NCBI GenBank assembly: GCA_947446635.1
Contig: CANFHF010000006.1
Coordinates: forward strand, 24,232-88,231
Direction of reading: 5' to 3'
Length of the DNA stretch: 64,000 nucleotides
Source: Flavobacteriaceae bacterium
GTDB lineage: Bacteria > Bacteroidota > Bacteroidia > Flavobacteriales > Flavobacteriaceae
The notes beneath the pieces are model-generated. The model was not told the origin of the DNA. It searched no databases and was given only the letters and a program-made list of their open reading frames with translations. Positions 17,886-27,071 of the stretch are shown here, piece by piece (the stretch's first letter is position 1; each line of letters starts with the position of its first letter). Position numbers and translations under genes: made by a program.

Positions 17886-19142
17886 TTAATTGATGATGTT
17901 TAGCGAGTTTGCGCTACCTTTTCCAATTACTCTATCGTAGCGGTCTCTGTTTTCCCGATAATATACTATTATGATATAATCATTTTCGGTTTGATAAAAA
18001 TTGCCATCAATGTTGTTTTCATTGTCAATGTTGCCTTTGTCGTCTGCAACAGTATATTGAAAGTTTGTAAACCCTTGCTTTATTAAAACCCCTTTTTCAT
18101 AAACTCCTTTTTGAGTGTTATACTCCATCTTAAATTCAGGAGTTAGGCTGAAATTATTAAACATGCCATTTACATAAATTCCTTTATCGCTCATGTAAGC
18201 TGGAGCCGATAGACTAAAATAAACCCAAGAATAATCAGCCTCAACTTCACTATTTGTTCTATTTATATTTCGTGGGACAAAATTTCCGTTGACATCTTGC
18301 GTCAGGGAATATGGAAAATTTGTTTGGGCTCTATTGGTATACAAATAGGAACTATAGATGTCATTTCCTGCGTCTATTCGCGCCACATTATTACTGGAGG
18401 CTCTTATGTCTTTGTTGTCGAAAAATAAAAACTCGTTTCCCGCCCAAAACTGGGTTTGGGTATCATATTTATAAACCAAATCGTTTCCAATGGTGTATTG
18501 GGGTAAAATGTCTTTAATTGCAGTATTCCATTGCCCATTTTGAAGCAATACCACTTTTACATTTTTTAGCGGATTTTGAAAGGTGATATTGTTGGATTTT
18601 ATGGAAAATTCCAAATTGTGTTTGTATTCCAAATTTGCAATAGTCCTAGCGCGTTTTATTTGTGTTGGTACGTTGACTCGTTCTTCATAAAGAATAAATT
18701 TTCTAGAAAACACAACTTCTTTGTTTTCGTCTAATATTTTCAACATATAATTACCACTAATTCTTAATTGTTGGGTAAACTGATTTGGAATAGACAATTT
18801 GTAATGAGAGTAAATTTGCAAGGTGTTAAAGGAATTGGTGTATTCCTGTATTCTTTGATTATCAAATCCTAGTAAATATTCATTTTTAGGAATTTGAGTT
18901 GGAATCCAATTGTAATCGCAATGAATAATTTCGTAGTAATAATTGGCTTCGTTTCCGTACAAATCATCAAACTGCAATTGAAAACCTTCTCCTAATTTGA
19001 AAATAGGGATTTGGTTTTGACCATTTTGAACAAAGGAAATGGTTTTAATATTGAATGGAGGAATAACTTCATGAACTGTTTGCGCAGTAGTCGAAGTAAT
19101 TATAAAAAAGAGGACTATTTTTCTGAAGAAGGAACCAAGCAT
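17886..19142 (-). CDS. Type IX secretion system plug protein (DUF5103 family)
   Basis: I start it at the ATG at 19142, which is followed by a signal peptide (MLGSFFRKIVLFFIITSTTAQ) and gives 418 residues; the longer frame would overlap the upstream methyltransferase gene. The beta-rich protein contains IKTISFVQNGQNQIPIFKLG, YYYEIIHCDYNWIPTQ, YTNSFNTLQIYSHYKL, and near the end a carbohydrate-module-like GIYVNGMFNNFSL. These match the DUF5103 family, one member of which was identified as the plug that closes the SprA translocon of the T9SS in Flavobacterium johnsoniae. It is therefore predicted to be periplasmic. Identity with that plug, rather than a paralogue, needs alignment. Confidence 0.82.
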   Translation of the reverse strand: MLGSFFRKIVLFFIITSTTAQTVHEVIPPFNIKTISFVQNGQNQIPIFKLGEGFQLQFDDLYGNEANYYYEIIHCDYNWIPTQIPKNEYLLGFDNQRIQEYTNSFNTLQIYSHYKLSIPNQFTQQLRISGNYMLKILDENKEVVFSRKFILYEERVNVPTQIKRARTIANLEYKHNLEFSIKSNNITFQNPLKNVKVVLLQNGQWNTAIKDILPQYTIGNDLVYKYDTQTQFWAGNEFLFFDNKDIRASSNNVARIDAGNDIYSSYLYTNRAQTNFPYSLTQDVNGNFVPRNINRTNSEVEADYSWVYFSLSAPAYMSDKGIYVNGMFNNFSLTPEFKMEYNTQKGVYEKGVLIKQGFTNFQYTVADDKGNIDNENNIDGNFYQTENDYIIIVYYRENRDRYDRVIGKGSANSLNIIN

Positions 19143-19224
19143 AGAATTGAATTGTAAAAATGTAAATATAACAAAATATACTTTGCCAAAATTATGCCAA
19201 AAATAAATAGACTCAAGCAAGCGT

Positions 19225-19995
19225 TTATTTAAAACACACAGGGATGATTTCACCTTTGGCTAAACAGTATTTTTCTACCAATTCGGGCGAAATTTTGTTG
19301 GTGTAATCTTCTTCAACAACTTTGAATCCAATACTTCTTAATTTGTCAAAATAATCACGTCCGTAAATGCGGACGTGATCGTATTGTCCAAATATTTTGG
19401 CACGCTCTTTCTGATCCGTAATGGAATCGTCAGAAAAAGTCGTAGCTCTTGCCAATTCTTGCGGAATTTGCAGGATTGCCATTCCTCCTTTTTTCAAAAC
19501 TCGCAATAATTCCTGCATTGCTTTGGTGTCATCCGGAATATGTTCTAATACGTGGTTGCAAAAAATGGTGTCATAAGAATTGTCCTCAAAAGGCAAATTG
19601 CAAATATCAGCTTTCACATCGGCAAGTGGCGAAAACAAATCGGTTGTGGTGTAGTCGATGTTTTTTTGATTTCGGAACAATTTGTAAAAAGCTTGTTCTG
19701 GTGCAAAGTGCAAGACTTTCTTTTTCTCGTTTGAAGTAAAAAAATCGGTTTTATCATTCAAATACAACCATAATAAACGGTGTCTTTCCAAGGATAGTGT
19801 GCTTGGCGAAAGGACATTATTGCGTTGTGTTCCGTAGCCATAAGGCAGGAACATTTTGAAACTTCTACCGTCAATTGGATCGGTGAATTTGTTTCCCTGA
19901 AGTATAAATGCTAGGAGGGGACGCGCCAAATAACTAAGTCTAATTAGTATGGGACGAGGAATGGTATTGAGGATTAGTTTAAAAAGCTTTTTCAT
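19225..19995 (-). CDS. Class I SAM-dependent methyltransferase
   Basis: The 256-residue protein has a Rossmann methyltransferase core: VLHFAPEQAFYKLF in place of the usual glycine-rich motif I, YTTTDLFSPLADVKADI, and FCNHVLEHIPDDTKAMQELLRVLKKGG (the VLEHI motif of the Methyltransf_11 class). The substrate is unknown. Its ATG overlaps the stop of map (TAATG), so translation is probably coupled. The plug gene follows after about 80 bases. Confidence 0.88.
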   Translation of the reverse strand: MKKLFKLILNTIPRPILIRLSYLARPLLAFILQGNKFTDPIDGRSFKMFLPYGYGTQRNNVLSPSTLSLERHRLLWLYLNDKTDFFTSNEKKKVLHFAPEQAFYKLFRNQKNIDYTTTDLFSPLADVKADICNLPFEDNSYDTIFCNHVLEHIPDDTKAMQELLRVLKKGGMAILQIPQELARATTFSDDSITDQKERAKIFGQYDHVRIYGRDYFDKLRSIGFKVVEEDYTNKISPELVEKYCLAKGEIIPVCFK

Positions 19996-20813
19996 TAGAG
20001 TTTTAGCGGTTGTCTTCTAAATTCATCTTCCTCATTGCTTACGATTCCCAAAGCTTGGTATACATAAGCAAAAGTCGATAAAATCTCCGGTTTACCGTCA
20101 ATGATTGCCACATCGTGTTCAAAATGGGCGCTTGGTTTTCCATCGGCAGTCAGAATTGTCCAGCCGTCTTTGAGTTGCTTGATATTTTTAGTTCCCATAT
20201 TAATCATGGGTTCAATAGCCACAACCATGCCTTCAACAAAAAGTTTTCCGCGGCCCCGTTTTCCGTAATTGGGCATTTCTGGATCTTCGTGCATTTTTTG
20301 GCCCAATCCGTGACCTACCAATTCGCGAACCACACCATAACCGTGACTTTCCGTATATTTTTGAATAGCATTTCCTACATCTTCCACGCGGTTTCCCAAT
20401 TTTAATTCTCGGATTCCAACGTATAAGGATTCTTTAGTAACCTGCAATAATTTTTTGGTTTCTGGAGCAACTTCTCCAATCTCGAAAGAATAGGCGTGGT
20501 CGCCATGGAAGCCGTTTTTAAAAGCACCACAATCTACTGAAATCACATCGCCACTTTCTAGGGGAATATTGTTCGGAATCCCATGAACTACTTGCGAATT
20601 TGGACTCATGCAAAGGGTGTTTGGAAAACCATATAACCCAAGAAAACTTGGAACCGCACCATGATCACGAATAAATTCTGCGGCTAATTTGTCAAGATAT
20701 AATGTAGTAACTCCAGGCTTAATTTCCCGAGCAATCATTCCTAATGTTTTAGAAACGATTAAAGCACTTTCGCGCATTAATTCTATTTCTTCACGAGTTT
20801 TTGGGATAATCAT
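19995..20813 (-). CDS. map: Methionine aminopeptidase, type I
   Basis: The 272-residue protein carries the five metal ligands of the pita-bread fold in order: SVDCGAFKNGFHGDHAY (two Asp), VGHGLGQKMHEDP (His), VAIEPMINM (Glu) and SAHFEHDVAI (Glu). It removes the initiator Met cotranslationally. It is type Ib-like, without the methionine aminopeptidase 2 insertion. It is the first gene of a unit with the overlapping methyltransferase, and is divergent from the acyl-CoA hydrolase gene. Confidence 0.96.
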   Translation of the reverse strand: MIIPKTREEIELMRESALIVSKTLGMIAREIKPGVTTLYLDKLAAEFIRDHGAVPSFLGLYGFPNTLCMSPNSQVVHGIPNNIPLESGDVISVDCGAFKNGFHGDHAYSFEIGEVAPETKKLLQVTKESLYVGIRELKLGNRVEDVGNAIQKYTESHGYGVVRELVGHGLGQKMHEDPEMPNYGKRGRGKLFVEGMVVAIEPMINMGTKNIKQLKDGWTILTADGKPSAHFEHDVAIIDGKPEILSTFAYVYQALGIVSNEEDEFRRQPLKL

Positions 20814-20891
20814 AATGTCTTTTTCAGATCGCGAAAATACAATTAAAAAAGGAATTTATAAAATTTCAATTAACATGAGTTTTGTCATATT

Positions 20892-20918
20892 TTGATTAAT
20901 TTTAGATATTTAATTTTG
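20892..20918 (+). promoter_or_regulatory. Probable promoter of the acyl-CoA hydrolase/transferase gene
   Basis: TAATTTTG at 20911-20918 matches the -7 consensus. A TTG at 20892-20894 lies 16 bases upstream, slightly closer than usual. The start codon is at 20935, so the leader would be about 12 bases. Confidence 0.5.
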
Positions 20919-20934
20919 CATAAATTTATTAGTT

Positions 20935-22209
20935 ATGAGTAAATATGTATCAGCAGAAGATGCTGTAAAAATTGTAAAATCGAATGACCGGGTTTATGTG
21001 CAAGCGGCTGCAGCTGCACCATCTGTTTTAACCAATGCCTTGACAGAAAGAGCTTCCGAATTGCGGAATGTAGAAATTTGTCATTTACACACGGAAGGCC
21101 CAGCGCTATATGCAAATCCGGAACTTTCAGAAAGTTTTCACGTGAATTCTTTCTTCATCGGAAAAAACGTAAGGCATACTTTGGCTGCTGGAAATGGGTC
21201 TTACACACCTGTTTTTTTAAGTGAATTGCCCCATTTATTTCGGAAAAAAGTGGTCCATTTGGACGTAGTTTTTATTCACGTTTCACCACCAGATATCCAT
21301 GGATATTGCTCGCTTGGAGTTTCTGTAGAAGCAACTTTGGCAGCAATTGAAAATGCTAAAATTGTAATAGCACAGGTAAATCCTCATATGCCACGAACTT
21401 TTGGCGATGGAATTCTGCATGTTTCAGAAATTAATTATTTAGTGGATGTCAACAAGCCAATTTATGGTCATGAAATGGAAATGATTTCTCCATTAGAAGA
21501 TAAAATAGGTACCTATGTAGCCTCTTTAATTGACAACAAAAGCACCTTGCAAATGGGAATTGGTTCTATTCCGAACGCGGCTTTAGCCAAATTAACCAAT
21601 CATAAAGATTTAGGTTTGCATACCGAAATGTTCTCGGACGGTGTGATTGATTTAATTGAAAGCGGTGTGATAAATTGCAACTATAAAGGAACAACAAGAG
21701 GCCGTGTTTTGGCAACTTTTTTAATAGGTTCCAAACGATTGTACGACTTTGTAAACGACAATCCCTTTATAGAAATGAAAGAATCATCGGCTGTGAATGA
21801 CACGGCTCGAATTCGAAAAAACCCAAAAATGGTAGCTATAAATTCCGCTATTGAAGTTGATGTTACGGGGCAAGTTTGTGCCGATTCTATTGGTGCAAAA
21901 ATGTATTCTGGAGTTGGTGGTCAAATGGATTTTATCCGGGGCGCATCCTTAAGTGAAGGAGGAAAAGCGATTATAGCATTACCTTCAATTACTAAAAGTG
22001 GCGAAAGCAGAATCGTTCCGTATTTAAAACAAGGTGCGGGTGTGGTTTCTACGCGTTCGCATGTTCAATACATTATTACCGAAAATGGAATTGCCGATTT
22101 GTATGGAAAAACATTGCGACAACGCGCAAAGGAATTGGTTAAAATTGCACATCCAAACCATCAAGAATGGATTGATAGGGAATATTATAATTTGATAAAT
22201 GCTAGATAA
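20935..22209 (+). CDS. Acetyl-CoA hydrolase / CoA-transferase family protein
   Basis: The 424-residue protein matches the two-domain AcetylCoA_hydro family: an N-terminal half with NDRVYVQAAAAAPSVL and HVSPPDIHGYCSLGVSVEA, and a C-terminal half with MGIGSIPNAAL, HTEMFSDGVIDLIESGVI (the likely catalytic Glu region), GVGGQMDFIRGASLS, and IITENGIADLYGKT. Members include 4-hydroxybutyrate CoA-transferase and acetate:succinyl-CoA transferases. The substrate cannot be fixed from sequence. It is monocistronic with its own terminator. Confidence 0.9.
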   Translation: MSKYVSAEDAVKIVKSNDRVYVQAAAAAPSVLTNALTERASELRNVEICHLHTEGPALYANPELSESFHVNSFFIGKNVRHTLAAGNGSYTPVFLSELPHLFRKKVVHLDVVFIHVSPPDIHGYCSLGVSVEATLAAIENAKIVIAQVNPHMPRTFGDGILHVSEINYLVDVNKPIYGHEMEMISPLEDKIGTYVASLIDNKSTLQMGIGSIPNAALAKLTNHKDLGLHTEMFSDGVIDLIESGVINCNYKGTTRGRVLATFLIGSKRLYDFVNDNPFIEMKESSAVNDTARIRKNPKMVAINSAIEVDVTGQVCADSIGAKMYSGVGGQMDFIRGASLSEGGKAIIALPSITKSGESRIVPYLKQGAGVVSTRSHVQYIITENGIADLYGKTLRQRAKELVKIAHPNHQEWIDREYYNLINAR

Positions 22210-22210
22210 A

Positions 22211-22241
22211 AAAAGAGTTCCGCAATTGCGGAACTCTTTTT
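22211..22241. terminator. Bidirectional terminator
   Basis: A near-perfect palindrome: AAAAGAGTTCCGCAA pairs with TTGCGGAACTCTTTT. It sits between the CoA-transferase gene and convergent gpmI. Confidence 0.92.
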
Positions 22242-22261
22242 AGAAACTTAGATAAGCACTA

Positions 22262-23779
22262 TTACAAAAGCGAATGTCTTGTCATTACGGGTGGTTTTTC
22301 AATGCCCATTAACTCTAAGATAGTTGGGGCTATATCACCTAAAACGCCATCGTGAATTTCTTTTAATTCTTCGTCAACTAAAATAATAGGGACGGGATTT
22401 GTAGTATGCGCCGTATTTGGACTTCCATCAGGATTAATCATTGTTTCGCAGTTTCCGTGATCAGCAATAACAATCGTCGTATAGTTATTGGCCAAAGCAG
22501 CAGTAATCACTTTTTCGACACATTGATCTACCGCTTCACACGCTTTTATTGCTGCGCTCATTACTCCGGTATGTCCCACCATGTCACCATTGGCAAAATT
22601 TAGACAAACAAAATCCACTTCGCCTTTTTCAAGTTCAGGGATCAATGCATCTGCCAATTCATAGGCGCTCATTTCGGGTTGTAAATCGTAAGTGGCCACT
22701 TTTGGGGAGTTTTTCAGGATGCGGCTTTCGCCAATAAAAGGTAATTCCCTACCGCCGGAGAAGAAGAATGTCACGTGTGGATATTTCTCTGTTTCCGCAA
22801 TTCTGATTTGTTTTTTACCTGCCTTTTCTAAAGCTTCACCAAGGGTTTCCGTAACGTTGTCTTTGTTGTAAACTACTTTTACATTTTGGTACGTTTCATC
22901 ATAGTTGGTCAGTGTCACATAGTACAAATTGAGCTTGTGCATGTTTTGCTCGTGGAAATCTTGTTGCGAAAGCGCTTCTGTTAATTCGCGTCCCCTATCG
23001 GTTCTGAAATTAAAGAAAATCACAACATCATTTTCTTTAATTGTAGCTAATGGCTTGTCATATTCATTAACGACTATAATAGGGTTAATAAATTCATCGG
23101 TCACGTTTTTTTCGTAACTTTCTTTTATGCTTTTCACTGCGTTTTTCGAATGAGTTCCAGTTCCGTTTACCAATAAATCATAAGCAATTTTAACTCTTTC
23201 CCAGCGTTTGTCTCGATCCATCGCATAATATCTTCCAACAACTGAAGCCATTTTTACGGAAGTGTTTGCGATATAATTTTCTAAATTTTGAATATAAGTT
23301 GCTCCTGATTTGGGGTCTACGTCTCGGCCATCCGTAAAAGCGTGAATGAACACTTTTTGCAAACCAAAATCTTGGGTTGCGTCAATTAATCCTCTTAAAT
23401 GGGAAGTGTGAGAATGCACGCCGCCATCAGAAACCAGTCCTAGAAAATGAATGTTTACGTTTTTGTCTTTGGCATATTGAAATGCATCCACAAGCGCGGG
23501 TTCGGTGTTTAAGGTTTTATTTTCAACAGCTAAATTTATTTTGGCCAAATCTTGGTAAATAATTCTTCCTGCTCCAAGATTCATGTGTCCCACCTCAGAA
23601 TTTCCCATTTGTCCTTCTGGCAAACCCACATTTAAACCATCGGTTCGAAGCTGTGCGCTGGGATATTTTTTATACAAACTATTGATAAAAGGAATAGTAG
23701 CATTATCAATTGCAGATACTTTTGGGTCTGGAGATTTCCCCCAACCATCCAGAATCATAAGGATTACTTTTTTGTTCAT
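22262..23779 (-). CDS. gpmI: Phosphoglycerate mutase, cofactor-independent
   Basis: A 505-residue, full-length iPGM of the alkaline phosphatase superfamily. ILMILDGWGKSP (metal Asp), the Ser nucleophile in QMGNSEVGHMNLGAGR, HFLGLVSDGGVHSH, HAFTDGRDVDP, NFRTDRGRELT, NFANGDMVGHTG and IADHGNCE are all present. It interconverts 3- and 2-phosphoglycerate and depends on Mn2+. A minus-strand TATCTTTG lies about 15 bases upstream of the ATG. Confidence 0.97.
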   Translation of the reverse strand: MNKKVILMILDGWGKSPDPKVSAIDNATIPFINSLYKKYPSAQLRTDGLNVGLPEGQMGNSEVGHMNLGAGRIIYQDLAKINLAVENKTLNTEPALVDAFQYAKDKNVNIHFLGLVSDGGVHSHTSHLRGLIDATQDFGLQKVFIHAFTDGRDVDPKSGATYIQNLENYIANTSVKMASVVGRYYAMDRDKRWERVKIAYDLLVNGTGTHSKNAVKSIKESYEKNVTDEFINPIIVVNEYDKPLATIKENDVVIFFNFRTDRGRELTEALSQQDFHEQNMHKLNLYYVTLTNYDETYQNVKVVYNKDNVTETLGEALEKAGKKQIRIAETEKYPHVTFFFSGGRELPFIGESRILKNSPKVATYDLQPEMSAYELADALIPELEKGEVDFVCLNFANGDMVGHTGVMSAAIKACEAVDQCVEKVITAALANNYTTIVIADHGNCETMINPDGSPNTAHTTNPVPIILVDEELKEIHDGVLGDIAPTILELMGIEKPPVMTRHSLL

Positions 23780-23975
23780 TGTAAATTATTTTTCGCAAAG
23801 ATAAAGCATTTCTAAAAATTTTCGACTTGGTTTTTAAACAACAATCTTTTAAATACAAAGGATTTCAACTCTTTAAAACTGCTCCAAATCATATTTTTTT
23901 CTTAAAAATTTTAAAAAAAAGCATTTCGGTTGTATATTAGCAATCCCAAGCATACTATTAAAACCTACATTATCA

Positions 23976-24698
23976 ATGATTTACAAATTATTTCCTATCT
24001 TTTTGTTTTTCCTGTTTTCATTCATTCCAAGTGAAGCGATTTCTCCCAATCCGAAGAGCATCCAAAAAAGTATAGTTGTTACCCTAACACCACAGCGTTT
24101 GGATTCAAAAACCGAATTGGTTTACAATGCCTTGAAATCCAATCAATTTGCCTTGCCCAATCTTGAAAGTTTTACCAAAGCTTTGAAAGGTTTTTATTTG
24201 TTGAAAGAAAAAGGACTAGTTCAAAAAGATATTTTAACCTTGGTTGACTTTAGTTTATCCTCAAACACGAAAAGACTCTGGGTAATTGATTTAGCCACCA
24301 ACACGATTTTGTATAATTCGCTTGTGGCACACGGAAGAAATACTGGAGAAGAATTTGCCAATAGTTTTTCAAATGCGGCACAATCTTTCAAAAGCAGCCT
24401 AGGATTTTATACCACAGCTGAAGTATATAATGGAAAACATGGCATGTCTTTAAAATTAGACGGTCTAGAAAAAGGAATAAATGACAATGCCAGAGCTAGA
24501 GGAGTTGTGATGCATGCCGCAAACTACGTGTCTAATCTATTTATCAAAAACAACAAAAGATTGGGAAGGAGTGAAGGTTGTCCGGCCATCCCAGAAGAAT
24601 TATCAAAAGGAATTATCAATACAATAAAAAATAAATCGTGTTTGTTTATATACTATCCTTCAGTAAATTTTAAAACAGCGTCAAAACTAGTTTCCTAA
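23976..24698 (+). CDS. Murein L,D-transpeptidase catalytic-domain protein (YkuD_2 type)
   Basis: A 240-residue exported protein (hydrophobic N terminus to about residue 21). The domain contains LWVIDLATNTILYNSLVAHG, GLEKGINDNARARGVVMHAA with the catalytic His, and RSEGCPAI with the catalytic Cys. This is the compact YkuD_2 variety, distinct from the YcbB-type enzyme next door. It is predicted to act on peptidoglycan stem peptides in the periplasm. Its 3' end overlaps the convergent gene by 12 bases. Confidence 0.87.
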   Translation: MIYKLFPIFLFFLFSFIPSEAISPNPKSIQKSIVVTLTPQRLDSKTELVYNALKSNQFALPNLESFTKALKGFYLLKEKGLVQKDILTLVDFSLSSNTKRLWVIDLATNTILYNSLVAHGRNTGEEFANSFSNAAQSFKSSLGFYTTAEVYNGKHGMSLKLDGLEKGINDNARARGVVMHAANYVSNLFIKNNKRLGRSEGCPAIPEELSKGIINTIKNKSCLFIYYPSVNFKTASKLVS

Positions 24699-26276
24699 CG
24701 CTTTATACAAAACGGCATCAAGAGTATATATGTCATCCCTAAAAACCAACTTGTTTTTTTCGCTCCAGGCGGTCCAATACAATAGATGAAAAAAGACTTT
24801 TTTATTTATAGTAGCGTATTCTGTTTTTTCGTTTTGCAGGGTTTCAGTAATTTTTTCCAGATTCCAGCGAGTTGGATCATTTAGTAAGTATTCTGTTAGT
24901 GCTATCGGATTATCTACTCTTATGCATCCGGAACTCAAGGAACGTTCTGTTTTTTCGAAAAAATCACGGTGATTGGTATCGTGCAAATAAACTGAAAACC
25001 GGTTGGGAAATATCATTTTGACCATTCCTAGTGAGTTGAATTTTCCTGGAATTTGCACATAACGATAGTTATAAGCATTCGATATACTCCAGCTATATGC
25101 AGGGATCGCATTTCCGTTTCTGTCGTATAACCTGATTTTTGTTTGGGTTAAATAGCTTCTATTTTTCAAAATGGCAGGAATCACGTCTTCCCTTAAAATC
25201 GTCGGCGGCACAGTCCAGGTTGGATTGAAAATCACTTGGGTTAATTTTGAAGATAAAACAGGGGTTTTTCTTTTAGGCCTTCCAACTATTACCCTATGCG
25301 TTCTCAGGGTATCTTGGTTTTTAACTAAAGTCAATTTGTAATCCGGAATGTTGACGATTATATATTCGTTTCCCATGTTTTTTGGAAACCATTTCCAACG
25401 CTCGAGATTGACAAGAATTTGCTCTTTCCGCTGTTCTTTAGAAAAATTGAGGGATTCCACAGTTCCTTTTCCAATAATGCCGTCAGCGCCTAAACCGTGT
25501 CGGGTTTGGAATTTTTTCATGGCTTTGACCGTTTCATTATCATATATCAAGGATAAGCTGTCTTTAGGTTGTAAATCGTGCCAATAAATAAGTCTTTTTT
25601 TGATGTCAATTACGGCTCGATTACTGTCGTTTGGATACACGTTGCCCGTTATTCTTATCTTTTTAAAATTATCTATTGGAAAAGTGTTGATTATTTTAAG
25701 TGCATTCTTTAATCTTTTGTAAACAATATGATTGGGTTTCAGTAGTTCTATTTTTTCTGACAAGGAATCGCTTTTTAGTAATTGCCGTATTGTTTTATTA
25801 ACGTCAATTTTGTTTTCTTTTAAATCCCATTTTTTATATATATTTCTCGGATTCACTCGTCCATTTGTCAAATGCGAAATGTATTTTTGAAAGTTGAGCG
25901 TGATTAAGATGTCGAAGTTTGCTAATTCTTGGCCCGTTAGCGTAGCGATTTTTTGCTCATAATCCATTAATTTAGTAATGTTGTAGTCCAAGGGATTTAA
26001 TCCTTCTTCATCAGATTTCGCTAGTTGTTCCAAAACCGTTTTTCTAGTTTTTTCCTTTCCCCAAACCGTTACATAATTTATGGACTTATAAAAACTTAGG
26101 AGTGCATTATTCTTGTATTGGAATAATACAACAGGGTCAATGGCTATGGTTCTGCTTGTTAGGGTTTGAGCAATAGGAATCGATTTTGTTATGCGTAGCG
26201 TCGCCTCAGTTTTAGTGGGTTCATTTTTGCACCCCAAAAAAAGGCCTATAACTAGGAAAACAGAAAATAGATTCAT
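24687..26276 (-). CDS. L,D-transpeptidase, YcbB/LdtD type, lipoprotein
   Basis: The 529-residue protein begins with a lipoprotein signal (LFLGC, Cys16). It continues with a helical scaffold region, a peptidoglycan-binding domain around VKAMKKFQTRHGLGADGIIG, and a YkuD catalytic domain with VYLHDTN and SSGCIRV (nucleophile Cys). The layout is that of LdtD, which makes 3-3 cross-links and can bypass penicillin-binding proteins. The lipid anchor on the N terminus is typical of the Bacteroidota forms. No terminator separates it from the overlapping convergent gene. Confidence 0.92.
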   Translation of the reverse strand: MNLFSVFLVIGLFLGCKNEPTKTEATLRITKSIPIAQTLTSRTIAIDPVVLFQYKNNALLSFYKSINYVTVWGKEKTRKTVLEQLAKSDEEGLNPLDYNITKLMDYEQKIATLTGQELANFDILITLNFQKYISHLTNGRVNPRNIYKKWDLKENKIDVNKTIRQLLKSDSLSEKIELLKPNHIVYKRLKNALKIINTFPIDNFKKIRITGNVYPNDSNRAVIDIKKRLIYWHDLQPKDSLSLIYDNETVKAMKKFQTRHGLGADGIIGKGTVESLNFSKEQRKEQILVNLERWKWFPKNMGNEYIIVNIPDYKLTLVKNQDTLRTHRVIVGRPKRKTPVLSSKLTQVIFNPTWTVPPTILREDVIPAILKNRSYLTQTKIRLYDRNGNAIPAYSWSISNAYNYRYVQIPGKFNSLGMVKMIFPNRFSVYLHDTNHRDFFEKTERSLSSGCIRVDNPIALTEYLLNDPTRWNLEKITETLQNEKTEYATINKKVFFHLLYWTAWSEKNKLVFRDDIYTLDAVLYKALGN

Positions 26277-26382
26277 TTTTATAGGTTAGTGATTGATTTA
26301 TAAAGTTACTGAATTTATAACCATTTAATTTTAAAATGATTATAAAAAAATAATGTCCGCTAATAAAATTTTTAGAAAAAAC

Positions 26383-26414
26383 TTGCAAAGAAGCTAAGTA
26401 ATTAATTATATTTG
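26383..26414 (+). promoter_or_regulatory. Promoter of tRNA-Gly(TCC)
   Basis: TTG at 26383-26385 and TATATTTG at 26407-26414 are separated by 21 bases. The -7 element ends 12 bases before the tRNA. Confidence 0.7.
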
Positions 26415-26426
26415 CACCGTTGTAAT

Positions 26427-26499
<73 letters not shown>

Positions 26500-26501
26500 C
26501 T

Positions 26502-26530
26502 AAACCTCAAACGAAAGTTTGGGGTTTTTT
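26502..26530 (+). terminator. Terminator of tRNA-Gly(TCC)
   Basis: AAACCTCAAAC pairs with GTTTGGGGTTT around a GAAA tetraloop and is followed by a T run. Confidence 0.85.
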
Positions 26531-26620
26531 GTTTTATAAACTCAAAGGTCTCTTTCTTCTACTATTGATTATTGAATTTAAAATTAGTCTAGTTGTTAAT
26601 TTTTTATAAATTTTGATCAT

Positions 26621-26647
26621 TTGTAACTCAACAACTTTGTAACTTTG
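26621..26647 (+). promoter_or_regulatory. Promoter of the tatA-PAP2 unit
   Basis: TAACTTTG at 26640-26647 is a good -7 element. TTG triplets at 26621-26623 (16-base spacer) or 26613-26615 (24 bases) are candidate -33 sites. The ATG is 20 bases downstream of the -7 element. Confidence 0.55.
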
Positions 26648-26666
26648 CGACTTAAAATAACAGAGT

Positions 26667-27071
26667 ATGTTTGGTATAGGAGGAGGCGAATTGATTTTTA
26701 TCATCTTTATCATATTGATGCTTTTTGGCTCGGACAAAGTGCCGGAAATGGCTCGGACCATGGGAAAAGCGATGGCACAATTAAAAAACGCCACTAATGA
26801 TATCAAAAGTGAAATTCAAAAAGGCGCCGAGGCCAACGGTTTTGATCCCAATACGTTGAAGGATTTGTCTCATAGTATTACCTCAGAAATGGATAAGGCT
26901 AAAAGCAATTTATTAGGCGAAACAACCGCCTCTTTAACGGATATATCGAGTACTTTTACCTCAGAAATAGACAAAGCTAAATCCAATTTATTGGCAGAAG
27001 CTACAACTGAAATACAAAAAGTAAAAGAAGAAATCGACGAGGGTATAGGAGCTATAAAACGCAAAAAATAA
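26667..27071 (+). CDS. tatA: Sec-independent translocase TatA/TatB-like protein
   Basis: This 134-residue protein has a TatA core: MFGIGGGELIFIIFIILMLFGSDKVPEMART contains the transmembrane helix, the Phe-Gly hinge and the start of the amphipathic helix, followed by GKAMAQLKNATNDIKSEI. The rest is a charged, helical tail that contains an in-frame duplication (TSEMDKAKSNLLGE, later TSEIDKAKSNLLAE, 26 residues apart). It forms the Tat pore for folded proteins; no tatC is in the window. It overlaps the next start codon (TAATG). Confidence 0.88.
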   Translation: MFGIGGGELIFIIFIILMLFGSDKVPEMARTMGKAMAQLKNATNDIKSEIQKGAEANGFDPNTLKDLSHSITSEMDKAKSNLLGETTASLTDISSTFTSEIDKAKSNLLAEATTEIQKVKEEIDEGIGAIKRKK

